Assembly: GCF_001510895.1 (NCBI RefSeq) | Contig: NZ_LPWA01000175.1 | Coordinates: 62,001-126,000 of the forward strand | Length of the DNA stretch: 64,000 bases | Reading direction: 5' to 3' | DNA from: Mesorhizobium loti | GTDB lineage: Bacteria > Pseudomonadota > Alphaproteobacteria > Rhizobiales > Rhizobiaceae | Shown here: one piece after another, positions 9,497 through 18,292 of the stretch | Layout: every line of letters begins with the position of its first letter | How positions within the stretch are numbered: the first letter of the stretch is position 1 | Position numbers and translations under genes: made by a program | The notes under the pieces: generated by a model | What the model was told of the DNA's origin: nothing | Seen by the model: only the letters and a program-made list of their open reading frames with translations | The model's database searches: none

Positions 9497-10918
9497 TCAG
9501 CTGATCAAATTCAGCAAACGGAACAGCCGCTCGAATGTCCTGCCATAAGGCGGTCTGAGCAGACCGCCGGCGCTTAGCCTGGACTGGACGAAGATCGGCT
9601 TTTCCTTGCTGAAGGTCCGGAAACCCCATTCGCCGTGATAGGCGCCCATGCCGCTCTCGCCGACGCCGCCGAATGGCTGCCGTTCCTGCACCAGGTGCAT
9701 CATGCAGTCATTGACCGTGACGCCGCCGGCCACCGTTTCCTGCATCACCTTTTGGCGACTGGCACTGTCCCTGCCGAACCAATAGAGGGCAAGCGGACGC
9801 TCGCCCCGGTTCACATGCTCGATGGCCTCGTCGACCGTGCCGTATTCGAGGATTGGCAGCACCGGCCCGAAGATTTCCTCGCGCATCAGCCGTAAATTCT
9901 CGCCGGCATTCCGGACCAGAACGGGCGCCATCTTGCGGTCGGTGACGCCAAGCTTTTCGTTGGCCGGGTTGACCTCGACCACATCGGCGCCGCTTTCGCG
10001 CGCCTCGGCGATCATATCGTTTAGGCGTTGATGGTGCCGTTCGCTGACGATCGCCGTGTAGTCGGGATTGTTGCGCAGACGAGGATAGAGTCGCGCCATC
10101 GCGGCGGCGAGCTTTGTGGCAATAGCGGCGCCTTGCCCTCGCGGGACCATCAGATAGTCGGGCGCGATGCAGGTCTGGCCCGCATTCAAAAGCTTGCCAT
10201 AGGCGACGCTTGAGACAGCCGTATCGAGATCGCAGGACGAATCGAAGATCGCCGGCGACTTGCCGCCCAGCTCAAGCGTGACCGGCGTCAGATTGGCGGC
10301 CGCGGCCAGCGCCACCTGCCGGCCGACCGCGGTGGAGCCGGTGAACAGCAAATGATCGAATGGCATCGACACGAACGTCTTGCCGACGTCGGCATCGCCG
10401 ACCACCACGCTCATCTCATCAGGGGAAAAATGCTCCTCTACCAAGCGGGCAAGCAGGTCCGAGAACTTCGGCGTCAGCTCGGAAGGCTTGATCAGCACGC
10501 GGTTGCCGGCGGCTAAAGCGGCGGTCGCCGGGGCGATGGCAAGCTGGAACGGATAGTTCCAGGGCGAGACGATGCCGACGACGCCGAGCGGCTGCGGCAA
10601 AAGCCGATTGCGCCCTGGCAGGAAGGGCAGGCTGGTGGCGACGCGGCGCTCGCGCATCCATCCCCGCAGATGCCGAATGGCGTGCCCGATGCCGGCGCGA
10701 ACGACGAACAGTTCCGCAAGCCGCGTTTCCTGCTGAGCCCTGCCGGAAAAATCGCTGTCGATAGCCGCACAAATCTCGGCCTCATGCCTTTCGGTGAGAG
10801 CGAGCAGGCGTTTAAGCCGATCCTTGCGCACGTCGAGGCTGGGAAAAGGCTCCTTCTCGAAGGCCCTGCACTGCGCCTCAAACCTGACCCCGAGGGAGTT
10901 CTGTCTGGTCTGCAGCAT
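9497..10918 (-). CDS. Coniferyl-aldehyde dehydrogenase-like NAD(P) aldehyde dehydrogenase
   Basis: 473 residues of the aldehyde dehydrogenase superfamily, class-3/coniferyl-aldehyde branch (short N-terminus, hydrophobic C-terminus ending FERLFRLLNLIS). It oxidises aldehydes to acids. Key parts: SPWNYPF cofactor loop, FTGSTAVGR, general-base Glu in LELGGKSP, catalytic Cys in NAGQTCIAPDY, EEIFGPVLP. Start 10918 is chosen over 11008 because GGGAGG sits 6 bases before it. It is divergent from an AraC-type regulator about 390 bases away. The exact substrate (aromatic or fatty aldehyde) cannot be read from sequence. Confidence 0.85.
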   Translation of the reverse strand: MLQTRQNSLGVRFEAQCRAFEKEPFPSLDVRKDRLKRLLALTERHEAEICAAIDSDFSGRAQQETRLAELFVVRAGIGHAIRHLRGWMRERRVATSLPFLPGRNRLLPQPLGVVGIVSPWNYPFQLAIAPATAALAAGNRVLIKPSELTPKFSDLLARLVEEHFSPDEMSVVVGDADVGKTFVSMPFDHLLFTGSTAVGRQVALAAAANLTPVTLELGGKSPAIFDSSCDLDTAVSSVAYGKLLNAGQTCIAPDYLMVPRGQGAAIATKLAAAMARLYPRLRNNPDYTAIVSERHHQRLNDMIAEARESGADVVEVNPANEKLGVTDRKMAPVLVRNAGENLRLMREEIFGPVLPILEYGTVDEAIEHVNRGERPLALYWFGRDSASRQKVMQETVAGGVTVNDCMMHLVQERQPFGGVGESGMGAYHGEWGFRTFSKEKPIFVQSRLSAGGLLRPPYGRTFERLFRLLNLIS

Positions 10919-11312
10919 CGCTACCTCCCGTTTACGTTCAGGTAAGTTACATCGCCCCGACAATCGAATCCAGCATTGCGCCGGTTCCGTCGGGGAATGC
11001 GCCGGCAACGGTCCCTATCTAAGCGCCCAAAATATGCCATTTAGCACACGCCCATCATCGACACGGGGCACGCGCCCTCGGCTTGTTTGGCGCAGCTGGT
11101 TGATCACGCGCCATTTCGAAGTCGGTCGGATCATCGGCTCATTTCGGGCTTGAAATAGAGTTCGGCACGATATGAAAGCCACCAGTCCGCAAACGCCCCT
11201 TTTAATTGGGCGTGCGCTAACAGCCCTTGGCGCGGCCCGTGACAAACCGCAAGATCGGTCGAGCGCCCCTTGTCCGCACGGCTTAGCTGGTGCTGCCACG
11301 GAGAACAGAACG
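10919..11312. other. Divergent control region, aldehyde dehydrogenase / AraC
   Basis: 394 bases between two divergent starts. It presumably carries both promoters. No clear operator repeat or conserved hairpin was seen, and the short open frames do not resemble proteins. Confidence 0.4.
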
Positions 11313-12187
11313 ATGAAGGCGGCGCTTCAAAACTACCATGCCCGGATGCAGCGGGTGCTGGATCACATAGACCGGCACCTGGACGACGATCTGGACCTGG
11401 ACGCGCTGAGCAGCGTCGCAGCCTATTCGAAATATCATTTCTACCGGCAGTTCACGGCGACCTTCGGGCTGTCCGTGCATCGCTATATCCAGCTCGCCCG
11501 CATGAAGCGCGCTTCATACCGGCTAGGCTACAGGGATGCCGAAAGCGTCACGGATATAGCGATGGATGCCGGTTACGACGCACCGGATGCCTTCGCCCGC
11601 GCCTTTCGGCAACGGTGCGGGCAATCGCCTTCGTCGTTCCGGAAGTCTCCCGACTGGGGGTCGTGGCTTATGGCCTTCGGGCCTCTCGACAACGCGAGGA
11701 GAAAGCTCATGCAGATAATTTTTACCCGCGACGACGTGACGATCCGCGATGTGCCCCCCACCCCGGTGGCGATCATGGAGCATCGGGGTGACCGGGCGAC
11801 GCTCGGCGCCACCATCCAGCGGTTCATCGCCTGGCGCAAGGCCGCCGGCTTGTCGCCCGAAACAAGCCCGACCTTCAACATTTTCCGTTCCGATAGATGT
11901 CCCGCGGTCGCTGCCGACTACAGCATGGACATTTGTGTCGGGACCGACCAGCCGATCGAGGCGAACGACGAGCAGATGAAGGCTGGCGTGATCCCTGGCG
12001 GGCGCTGCGCTACCCCGGCAATACCAACAATCTGGAGCCCGCCGCGCTCTACCTTTATCGTGAATGGCTTCCGTCCAGCGGCGAGGAAGCACGCGACTTT
12101 CCGGTCTATTGCCGACGACGGCTGTCCTTCTCCCCGGACATGGCGGTGCCCGAGATCATCGTCGAACTCTTTCTGCCTCTGAAATAG
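11313..12187 (+). CDS. AraC-family regulator with GyrI-like effector domain, frame broken near 12010
   Basis: 291 residues after one correction. Residues 1-110 hold the two AraC helix-turn-helix units (DLDALSSVAAYSKYHFYRQFTATFG; VTDIAMDAGYDAPDAFARAFRQRCGQSP). From about residue 140 a GyrI-like small-molecule domain follows (VTIRDVPPTPVAIMEHRGD...). This domain order is that of the SbmC/GyrI-fused AraC regulators such as Rob or TipA-like sensors. The frame shifts after GGRC near 12005-12012, and the proper C-terminus (RYPGNTNNLEPAALYLYREW...) continues one base out of register to 12187. Start 11313 fits the family N-terminus. It could sense the substrate of the divergent aldehyde dehydrogenase. 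Confidence 0.78.
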
Positions 12188-12260
12188 CGCGACGGGAAGT
12201 CGGCTTGTCCTTTCCGGACAGGGCCGCTGTCACCCAATCCCGGTCTTTATGGTCTCATGA

Positions 12261-12356
12261 CCTAAAGCGCGTCGCGTTGAAACGGATCCAGGCGACGCGC
12301 TTCAGGTCGATGTACGTCTCGACCCGGAACCGCTGCGCACTTCTGGGCGACATGCA
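12261..12356. repeat. Palindromic intergenic element between convergent genes
   Basis: A 15-base stem with one mismatch (CCTAAAGCGCGTCGC with GCGACGCGCTTCAGG, 12261-12306) is followed by a segment ending CTTCTGGGCGACATGC. This two-part layout resembles a mosaic repeat frequent in Mesorhizobium gaps. It lies between the AraC gene and the patatin gene and may serve as a shared 3' end. Confidence 0.6.
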
Positions 12357-13487
12357 TTAGGCGCGGCGTCGCGCCGATTCCGGCTTGATGCGCGCCGCGA
12401 GGAATTCCTTGACGCGACGCCCCGGCGCCGGCCCGCGCATCGGCTTGAAGCCGTCGTCGAGCTCGCCCGACAGATCGAACGTCGCCTGGCTGCCGACGGC
12501 ATCGTAATTTTCCTCCAGCCAGTCGCTGGCCGCATTTCGGCCGAGGTCGCGCAGATAGGCGAGGAAGGCCCATTCGGCATTGACCTTGGACGAGGCCGAG
12601 AGGTCCTTGAACGCCTCGTCGGCATCGATCCTGTGCATGCGGATGTCGCGGTATTCGCCATGCGGCAGGCGGCCGGCCGCGATCAGCTCCTTGACGAAGG
12701 CGATCGAGCGGAATTCGCGCAAAAGCCCTGCGTTGAAGGTGATCTCGTCGATGCGGTTCTGGATCTCGTTGGCGCTCTTCGGCGTGCCTTCGCGCACCAC
12801 CGGATTGATCTGCACCAGAAGCACGTCCTCGGTCGCCGTCGTCTTGAAGAACGGATAGAGCGCCGGATTGCCGCCATAGCCGCCGTCCCAGTAGGGCACG
12901 CCCTTGATCTCGACCGCGCGGAACAATTGCGGCAGGCAGGCCGACGCCATCACCGTGTCGAGGTCGATCTCGCCGTCGGAGAAAACGCGCAGCTGCCCGG
13001 TCTCGACATTGGTCGCCGAGATGAACAGCTCCATCGACTTGCAGGCGCGCACATTTCGGAAATCGATCTCCTTCTCGACCACGTCGCGCAGCGGGTTGAG
13101 GCCGAGCGGATTGGCGACGTAGGGCGAAAACACCCGCGACATGGTGTCGAAGAAGAAATAGCCGGGCGTGTTCTCGATCGACCAGTTGCCCCACACGACA
13201 TCCCACGGCATTCGCTGCACCGGGCTGAAGCGGCCCTTCGAGGCCACCGCGCGCCAGAAGTCGTCGAGCTTCCTGCGCGCCCCCTCGACGCCGCCGCGCA
13301 CGAACCCGTCGGCCAGCGCCACCGCGTTCATGGCGCCAGCGCTGGTGCCCGACACGGCCGCGATCTCCAGCCGCCCGTCCTCGAGCAGGCGGTCGAGCAC
13401 GCCCCAGGAGAAGGCGCCGTGCGAGCCGCCGCCCTGGAGCGCGATGTTGATCTTCTTGTTTTCCTCCGCCTTGCCGTTCTTCGCCAT
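12357..13487 (-). CDS. Patatin-like phospholipase
   Basis: 376 residues of the bacterial patatin family, a serine-aspartate dyad hydrolase of lipids. The oxyanion loop GGGSHGA is at residues 19-25, the nucleophile Ser49 is in GTSAG, and the catalytic Asp is in YWDGGYGG. There is no signal peptide, so it is probably cytosolic. Start 13487 (MAKNGKAEEN) has AAGGAA upstream. A TGCAGTGC palindrome of the kind also found before phaA lies about 70 bases upstream, hinting at a link with PHB granule biology. Exact substrate unknown. Confidence 0.85.
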   Translation of the reverse strand: MAKNGKAEENKKINIALQGGGSHGAFSWGVLDRLLEDGRLEIAAVSGTSAGAMNAVALADGFVRGGVEGARRKLDDFWRAVASKGRFSPVQRMPWDVVWGNWSIENTPGYFFFDTMSRVFSPYVANPLGLNPLRDVVEKEIDFRNVRACKSMELFISATNVETGQLRVFSDGEIDLDTVMASACLPQLFRAVEIKGVPYWDGGYGGNPALYPFFKTTATEDVLLVQINPVVREGTPKSANEIQNRIDEITFNAGLLREFRSIAFVKELIAAGRLPHGEYRDIRMHRIDADEAFKDLSASSKVNAEWAFLAYLRDLGRNAASDWLEENYDAVGSQATFDLSGELDDGFKPMRGPAPGRRVKEFLAARIKPESARRRA

Positions 13488-13556
13488 GGCGTTCCTTGTC
13501 TCGATGCGGCGGCCTGCCCCGCGTTCCAGGAGCGGAACCGGCGCAGTCAGCTTATG

Positions 13557-13572
13557 TTGCAGTGCAGCATAT
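13557..13572 (-). promoter_or_regulatory. Candidate PhaR-type operator before the patatin gene
   Basis: TTGCAGTGCAGCATAT contains TGC-N3-GCA symmetry. PhaR proteins of PHB-producing alphaproteobacteria bind TGC/GCA-rich dyads. The core TGCAGTGC recurs at 16905-16912 between phaR and phaA. Confidence 0.4.
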
Positions 13573-13643
13573 AAGGGCAGACCAAGGCAAGAACACGAAC
13601 ACACAAGCGTGATCTGTTGAAATTTCGGTCATGGGGGCTCTTT

Positions 13644-13853
13644 CCTCGCCCCACGAAAGTGGGGAGAGGTGGCCCGGCGAAGCCGGGACGGAGAGGGGTC
13701 TTCGCAACCGCCGGAAGTTTGCTGTGTGGGAACTATTCCAGCATATTGAGGGTTCATCGGCGCGTCGCCCGAAAGGGACGCTGCTTCACGGCCGGCGCCC
13801 CCCTCTCCGTCCCCGGCTTCGCCGGGCCACCTCTCCCCCGCTTTGCGGGGGCG
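13644..13853. repeat. Paired inverted arms, CTCTCC/GGAGAG type
   Basis: Two arms of about 57 bp face each other: 13644-13700 and 13797-13853. Each contains a G/C-run hairpin (CCCCACGAAAGTGGGG or its CCCCCGCTTTGCGGGGG variant) next to a GGCCCGGCGAAGCCGGG palindrome. The 96 bp between them carry no gene. The arms could pair into a long cruciform. No transposase or target duplication was seen. Confidence 0.7.
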
Positions 13854-13867
13854 TGGAACCGAGCTTA

Positions 13868-14953
13868 TTAAGCAACTAGATCGGGCACCGGTCCGACATA
13901 GCGCGACTGCGGCCGGATCAGCCGTCCGGTCGCCTGCTGCTCGCGCGCATGCGCAATCCAGCCGGCGACGCGGCCGGCGGCAAAGACGTTGGAAAACGCC
14001 TCTTTCGGGAAGCCGGCGGCTTCGAGCAGGAGCGCGGTGTAGAATTCAACATTGGTCTGGATCGAACGCTGCGGTTTTTCAACCCGCAGCACTTCGAGCG
14101 CGGCTTGCTCCACCGTCTCGGCAAAGGCAAGCCGGCTACCGGTCGCGCTCCTGGCGCCAAGCTGCCGCACGACCGCTTTCAGCACGTCGGCGCGCGGATC
14201 GCGCACGCGGTAGATGCGATGGCCGAAGCCCATGATACGCTGGCCGCGCGCGATCTCGTCGCGCAGCCAGCCGGCGGCGTCGCCGCTGGCCTCGATCGCA
14301 TCGAGCATCTCGATCACCGGCCCCGGCGCACCGCCATGCAGCGGGCCTTTGAGCGCGCCGAGCCCGGCCAGGATCGCCGAGGTCAAGCCGGCCTGCGTCG
14401 ACGCCACCACCCGCGTCGCGAAGGTCGATGCATTGAGCCCGTGGTCGCAGACCGTCACCAGATAGGTGTCGAGCGCCTTGCCAAGCGCCGGCGATGCTGT
14501 GCCGCCGAGCATTCTCAGCATATCGCCGGCATGATCGGCGCGGCCGTCCGGAGGAAGAGGCTTCTCGCCGCGGCCGAGCCGCAACAGGGCCGGCGTCAGC
14601 ACTGCCGGCGCCGCGATCAGCCGCAGCGCATCGGCAAGCGCATCGCCGTCGGGCAGCAGGGCGATGCCGGCGCGCATGGAGCTGTAGATATCGAGCGGCG
14701 CGAGCTCGGCGAGCATCGGTTGCAGCCGATCGAAGACCTCGACACGCGCATCGCCGATCGCCTTTTCCAGTTCGGCGTCACCAGGAAGATCAGTGAAGAA
14801 GCCGTCGAACAGCAGGTGGACTACCTGGCCGTAGCGCCAGCGGCCGGCGAGGTCCGTCAGCGAATGGCCGCGGATGGTGAGATGTCCGCCGGCGCCGTCG
14901 ACATCGGAAAGCACCGTGTCCGCCGCCACGACATCATCGAGCCCGTTTGCCAT
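13868..14953 (-). CDS. Citrate synthase/methylcitrate synthase family protein
   Basis: 361 residues, short for the family, whose members run about 370-430. Acetyl-CoA/oxaloacetate condensing fold: HGLNASTF, LGALKGPLHGGAPG with the active His, and GFGHRIYRVRDPRAD. The segment that normally carries the catalytic Asp (NVDFYSG in typical enzymes) reads NVEFYTA, a conservative Asp-to-Glu change that could alter rate. Start 14953 has AAGGAGA 6 bases upstream, better than 14980. It is divergent from a second, HTH-fused citrate-synthase-like gene, a pairing that suggests a regulator-like or paralogous partner, perhaps in propionate or C4 metabolism. Confidence 0.85.
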   Translation of the reverse strand: MANGLDDVVAADTVLSDVDGAGGHLTIRGHSLTDLAGRWRYGQVVHLLFDGFFTDLPGDAELEKAIGDARVEVFDRLQPMLAELAPLDIYSSMRAGIALLPDGDALADALRLIAAPAVLTPALLRLGRGEKPLPPDGRADHAGDMLRMLGGTASPALGKALDTYLVTVCDHGLNASTFATRVVASTQAGLTSAILAGLGALKGPLHGGAPGPVIEMLDAIEASGDAAGWLRDEIARGQRIMGFGHRIYRVRDPRADVLKAVVRQLGARSATGSRLAFAETVEQAALEVLRVEKPQRSIQTNVEFYTALLLEAAGFPKEAFSNVFAAGRVAGWIAHAREQQATGRLIRPQSRYVGPVPDLVA

Positions 14954-14998
14954 GACTTGTCTCCTTGACCTTTTGTGCATCGCAATTAATGCTGCGCA

Positions 14999-15030
14999 AT
15001 CAACGCATCAATCTTGATCAACTGAATCAA
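14999..15030. promoter_or_regulatory. ATCAA repeat cluster in the divergent citrate-synthase promoter
   Basis: ATCAA occurs at 14999, 15007, 15017 and 15026, about one helical turn apart, and the third forms the perfect palindrome TTGATCAA (15014-15021). The 95-bp region separates two divergent starts. The repeats are likely binding sites, perhaps for the HTH domain of the plus-strand protein. Confidence 0.45.
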
Positions 15031-15048
15031 TGTAAGGCGCAGAACAGC

Positions 15049-16194
15049 ATGTCCGAATGGCTGACGCGGGAGGAAGCGCTGGCGCGGCTCAATGTCCGGC
15101 CGCAGACGCTTTATGCCTATGTCAGCCGCGGCCGCATCGGCATGCGGCCGGATGGGACCGACCCGCGGCGCAGCCAGTATCGCGCCGACGACATCGCGGC
15201 GCTCGCCACCCGTCGGGCGCGCGGACGCAGCCCGCAGGCGATCGCCGAGAGCGCCATCGCATGGGGCGAGCCGGCCATCACCACCGCCATCTCGACGGTT
15301 CTGCATGGCCGCCTCGTCTATCGCGGCGTGGATGCCGCAGCACTTGCGGCGACGGCAACGCTTGAGGAAACCGCCAGCCTGTTATGGGCCTCTGGCGCTG
15401 CCGTGTCCTTCGCTTCGCTGACCTCTTCGACCGCGCGGCAGAGCGGCGCTTCCACGGCATTTGCGAGACTCTCGGCGCTTGCGGCCGAAGGCCGGCCCTC
15501 GCTCGGCCGCAGGCCGGCCATGCTGCAGCAGGACGGCGCCAATGCGATAAGCGTGACCGCCACCGCGCTCGGCGCGATCTTCGGATCGGAGCCGGTGCAT
15601 GAAAGGTTGGCGCGCGCCTGGTCGGTCGACGCGGCCGGCGCCGATCTCATCCGCAAGGCTCTGGTGCTGCTTGCCGATCATGAGCTCAACGCCTCGACTT
15701 TTGCCGCGCGCGTAGCGGCCTCCACCGGCGCGCCGATCGCGGCCTGCCTGCTTGCCGGCCTCGCCACCCTCACCGGCCCGCGCCACGGCGGCGCGGGCGC
15801 GGCGGCGATCGCCCTCGTCGAGGATTCGGAACGGCTGGGCCCGGACGAGGCGATCGCGCGCTGGCTCGCCCACGACCGGCCGCTGCCCGGCTTTGGCCAC
15901 CAGCTCTATCCTGAAGGCGATCCGCGCGCGGAGGCCTTGCTGCCCGATGTCGAGATCGATGACGGGCTCCTGCATCTGCGCGACGCCGTCGTTGCCGCGA
16001 CCGGCATGCATCCGAATGTCGATTTCGCGCTGGCCGCGCTGACACGGAGCTTGCATCTCCCCGCTGACGCGCCCTTCCGCCTGTTCGCGCTCGGCCGCAG
16101 CGTCGGCTGGACGGCGCATGCCGTCGAACAGGTGACAAGCAACAGGCCGATCAGGCCGCGCGCCCGCTATGACGGGCCGGTCGGCAGCGACTGA
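15049..16194 (+). CDS. Citrate-synthase-like protein with N-terminal helix-turn-helix
   Basis: 381 residues. Residues 1-55 (LTREEALARLNVRPQTLYAYVSRGRIG...RRSQYRADDIAAL) form a MerR/excisionase-like winged helix with the usual wing arginines. The rest is a citrate synthase fold: HELNASTF, TGPRHGGAGAA, GFGHQLYPEGDPRAEALL, HPNVDFALAAL. The catalytic Asp context NVDF is kept, while GHRIY is GHQLY (Arg to Gln). Such fusions are annotated as citrate synthase family proteins; the HTH suggests a metabolite-sensing regulator or an enzyme that controls its own divergent neighbour. Start 15049 matches the HTH N-terminus. Confidence 0.82.
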   Translation: MSEWLTREEALARLNVRPQTLYAYVSRGRIGMRPDGTDPRRSQYRADDIAALATRRARGRSPQAIAESAIAWGEPAITTAISTVLHGRLVYRGVDAAALAATATLEETASLLWASGAAVSFASLTSSTARQSGASTAFARLSALAAEGRPSLGRRPAMLQQDGANAISVTATALGAIFGSEPVHERLARAWSVDAAGADLIRKALVLLADHELNASTFAARVAASTGAPIAACLLAGLATLTGPRHGGAGAAAIALVEDSERLGPDEAIARWLAHDRPLPGFGHQLYPEGDPRAEALLPDVEIDDGLLHLRDAVVAATGMHPNVDFALAALTRSLHLPADAPFRLFALGRSVGWTAHAVEQVTSNRPIRPRARYDGPVGSD

Positions 16195-16206
16195 CGGCCA
16201 AAGCCG

Positions 16207-16800
16207 TCAGGACATCGTGTCGAGCTTGCGCTGCATGGCGGCGATCTGCGCCTTCAATTCCTGCAGATCGTCGGATTTTTCTTCCTTCTTCGGCGGCTCG
16301 GCCGGGGCAGAGGAATTGGTCCCCGCCGACGGGAACGGCGTGAACATGCGCATGGCGTTCTGGAACATCTCGACGTTCCGGCGCGTCTGCTCTTCCAGCG
16401 CCTTCATCGGCGTCTTCATCATGTCGATCGGCGTCTTGCCGAAGGCGCCCTTCAGCTGCTCGCGAAACCGCTCCTGCTCCTTGGAGAAGGCGATCATCGA
16501 CTGCTCGAGGAAGCTCGGCACGATCATCTGCATCTGATCGCCGTAAAAGGAGATCAGCTGGCGCAGGAACGGGATCGGCAGCATGTTCTGCCCATCCTTG
16601 TTTTCCAGCTCGAAGATGATCTGCGTGAGCACCGGATGTGTGATGTCGTCGCCGGTCTTGGCGTCCTGCACGGTGAATTCCTCGCCCTTCTTGACCATCT
16701 CGGCCAGATCTTCGAGCGTCACATAGGTGCTGGTGCCGGTGTTGTAGAGCCGGCGGTTGGCATATTTCTTGATGACGATCGGGTCGTCTTTTGCGGCCAT
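16207..16800 (-). CDS. phaR: PhaR, polyhydroxybutyrate synthesis repressor
   Basis: 197 residues. The N-terminal PHB/PHA accumulation regulator DNA-binding domain (IVIKKYANRRLYNTGTSTYVTLEDLAEMVKKGEEFTVQDAKTGDDIT) is diagnostic. Next comes the granule-binding domain (PFLRQLISFYGDQMQMIVPSFLEQSM), and a charged C-terminal coil (QELKAQIAAMQRKLD). PhaR represses phasin and synthesis genes and is titrated by PHB granules. It is divergent from phaA, the standard rhizobial order, and convergent with the HTH-citrate synthase gene 12 bases away. Start 16800 has GGAGG; the upstream extension is not conserved-looking. Confidence 0.92.
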   Translation of the reverse strand: MAAKDDPIVIKKYANRRLYNTGTSTYVTLEDLAEMVKKGEEFTVQDAKTGDDITHPVLTQIIFELENKDGQNMLPIPFLRQLISFYGDQMQMIVPSFLEQSMIAFSKEQERFREQLKGAFGKTPIDMMKTPMKALEEQTRRNVEMFQNAMRMFTPFPSAGTNSSAPAEPPKKEEKSDDLQELKAQIAAMQRKLDTMS

Positions 16801-17104
16801 CCGTATCCTCCCCAGGATACCGGCGCGTTCAGAGTAAGCGGCCGGTAACGATTGCGCCATTTGTCGAGGATATGCGCAAAAGCGTCACAATTCCAAGTGG
16901 TTTGTGCAGTGCGGCATCATTTAATGCGGAATGGGCGGAGCAAATTGTGCCGCACGCCGATGGCTGCGCCGTTACGATCGGCGCCCGACCTGCTTGCCGC
17001 GCATGGCGGCCATGCCCATTTCCGGTTTGACTCGGCTCCTTGAACGGGCAAGAAAGTCTTCAAGGATAGCCTAAAACACGACACCTCGAAGTCTGGAGAA
17101 GAAA
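16801..17104. other. Divergent phaR/phaA control region
   Basis: 304 bases without a gene. It contains the TGC-rich dyad at 16903-16916 and a second GTGC-CGCAC site at about 16946-16955, both candidate PhaR contacts. The promoters themselves could not be placed with confidence. Confidence 0.5.
16903..16916 (+). promoter_or_regulatory. Candidate PhaR operator before phaA
   Basis: TGTGCAGTGCGGCA shares TGCAGTGC with the site before the patatin gene. It lies between phaR and phaA, where PhaR-type autoregulators bind in other alphaproteobacteria. Binding is inferred. Confidence 0.4.
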
Positions 17105-18292
17105 ATGTCCGCTTCCAATTCAATCGTCGTCGCCAGCGCCGCCCGCACGGCGGTCGGCTCCTTCAATGGCAGTTTCGCCGCCACGCCGGCGCACGAGCTC
17201 GGCGCCGTGGTCATCAAAGAATTGCTTGCGCGGGCCAAGGTCGATGCGAGTGAAGTCGACGAGGTTATCCTCGGCCAGGTGCTGACCGCCGCCCAGGGGC
17301 AGAACCCCGCCCGCCAGGCTTCGATCAATGCCGGTCTGCCCAAGGAGACCACCGCCTGGGGCCTCAACCAGGTTTGCGGCTCGGGGCTGCGGGCAATCGC
17401 CCTCGGCATGCAGCAGATCGCCACCGGCGACGCCAGGGTGATCGTTGCCGGCGGTCAGGAATCGATGTCGCTTTCGCCGCATGCCCAGCACCTGCGCGCC
17501 GGCGTCAAGATGGGCGACTACAAGATGATCGACACCATGATCAGGGACGGGCTGTGGGATGCCTTCAACGGCTACCACATGGGCAACACCGCCGAGAACG
17601 TCGCCCGCCAGTTCCAGATCACCCGCGACGACCAGGACGAGTTCGCGCTTGCCTCGCAGAACAAGGCCGAAGCCGCGCAGAAGGCCGGCAAGTTCAAGGA
17701 CGAGATCGTCGCCTTCACCATCAAGGGCAAGAAGGGCGACACCATCGTCGACCAGGACGAATATATCCGCCACGGCGCGACGCTGGACGCCATGGCCAAG
17801 CTGAAGCCTGCCTTCGACAAGGACGGCACGGTCACCGCCGCCAACGCATCCGGCATCAATGACGGGGCCGCCGGCGCGCTGCTTATGACGGAGGCCGAGG
17901 CCGCCAGGCGCGGCATCACCCCGCTGGTGCGCATCGCTTCCTGGGCGACCGCGGGCGTCGACCCGGCGATCATGGGCACCGGCCCGATTCCGGCTTCGAA
18001 GCGGGCCTTGGAAAAGGCCGGTTGGTCGGTCAAGGACCTCGATCTCGTCGAGGCCAATGAGGCCTTCGCCGCGCAGGCCTGTGCCGTCAACAAGGGCATG
18101 GGCTGGGATCCGTCGATCGTCAACGTCAATGGCGGCGCCATCGCCATCGGCCATCCGATCGGTGCGTCCGGCGCCCGCGTCTTCAACACGCTGGTCCATG
18201 AAATGCGCCGCCGCGGCGCCAAGAAGGGACTGGCGACGCTTTGCATCGGCGGCGGCATGGGCGTCGCCATGTGCGTCGAAGCGCTAAGCTGA
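17105..18292 (+). CDS. phaA: PhaA, acetyl-CoA acetyltransferase (beta-ketothiolase)
   Basis: 395 residues of thiolase II, the first step of PHB synthesis: two acetyl-CoA give acetoacetyl-CoA. The nucleophile Cys91 is in NQVCGSGLRA, His350 in IAIGHPIGASGAR, and the second-base Cys380 in LCIGGGMG. All catalytic residues are present and the length is normal. It forms an operon with phaB, separated by a 119-base gap holding a long imperfect hairpin. The product feeds PhaB; the polymerase phaC is not in the window. Confidence 0.94.
   Translation: MSASNSIVVASAARTAVGSFNGSFAATPAHELGAVVIKELLARAKVDASEVDEVILGQVLTAAQGQNPARQASINAGLPKETTAWGLNQVCGSGLRAIALGMQQIATGDARVIVAGGQESMSLSPHAQHLRAGVKMGDYKMIDTMIRDGLWDAFNGYHMGNTAENVARQFQITRDDQDEFALASQNKAEAAQKAGKFKDEIVAFTIKGKKGDTIVDQDEYIRHGATLDAMAKLKPAFDKDGTVTAANASGINDGAAGALLMTEAEAARRGITPLVRIASWATAGVDPAIMGTGPIPASKRALEKAGWSVKDLDLVEANEAFAAQACAVNKGMGWDPSIVNVNGGAIAIGHPIGASGARVFNTLVHEMRRRGAKKGLATLCIGGGMGVAMCVEALS

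Noticed and set aside
13644..13853. Short open frames of 80-84 codons crossing the inverted arms
   Set aside because: They consist of repeat sequence and have no independent coding evidence.
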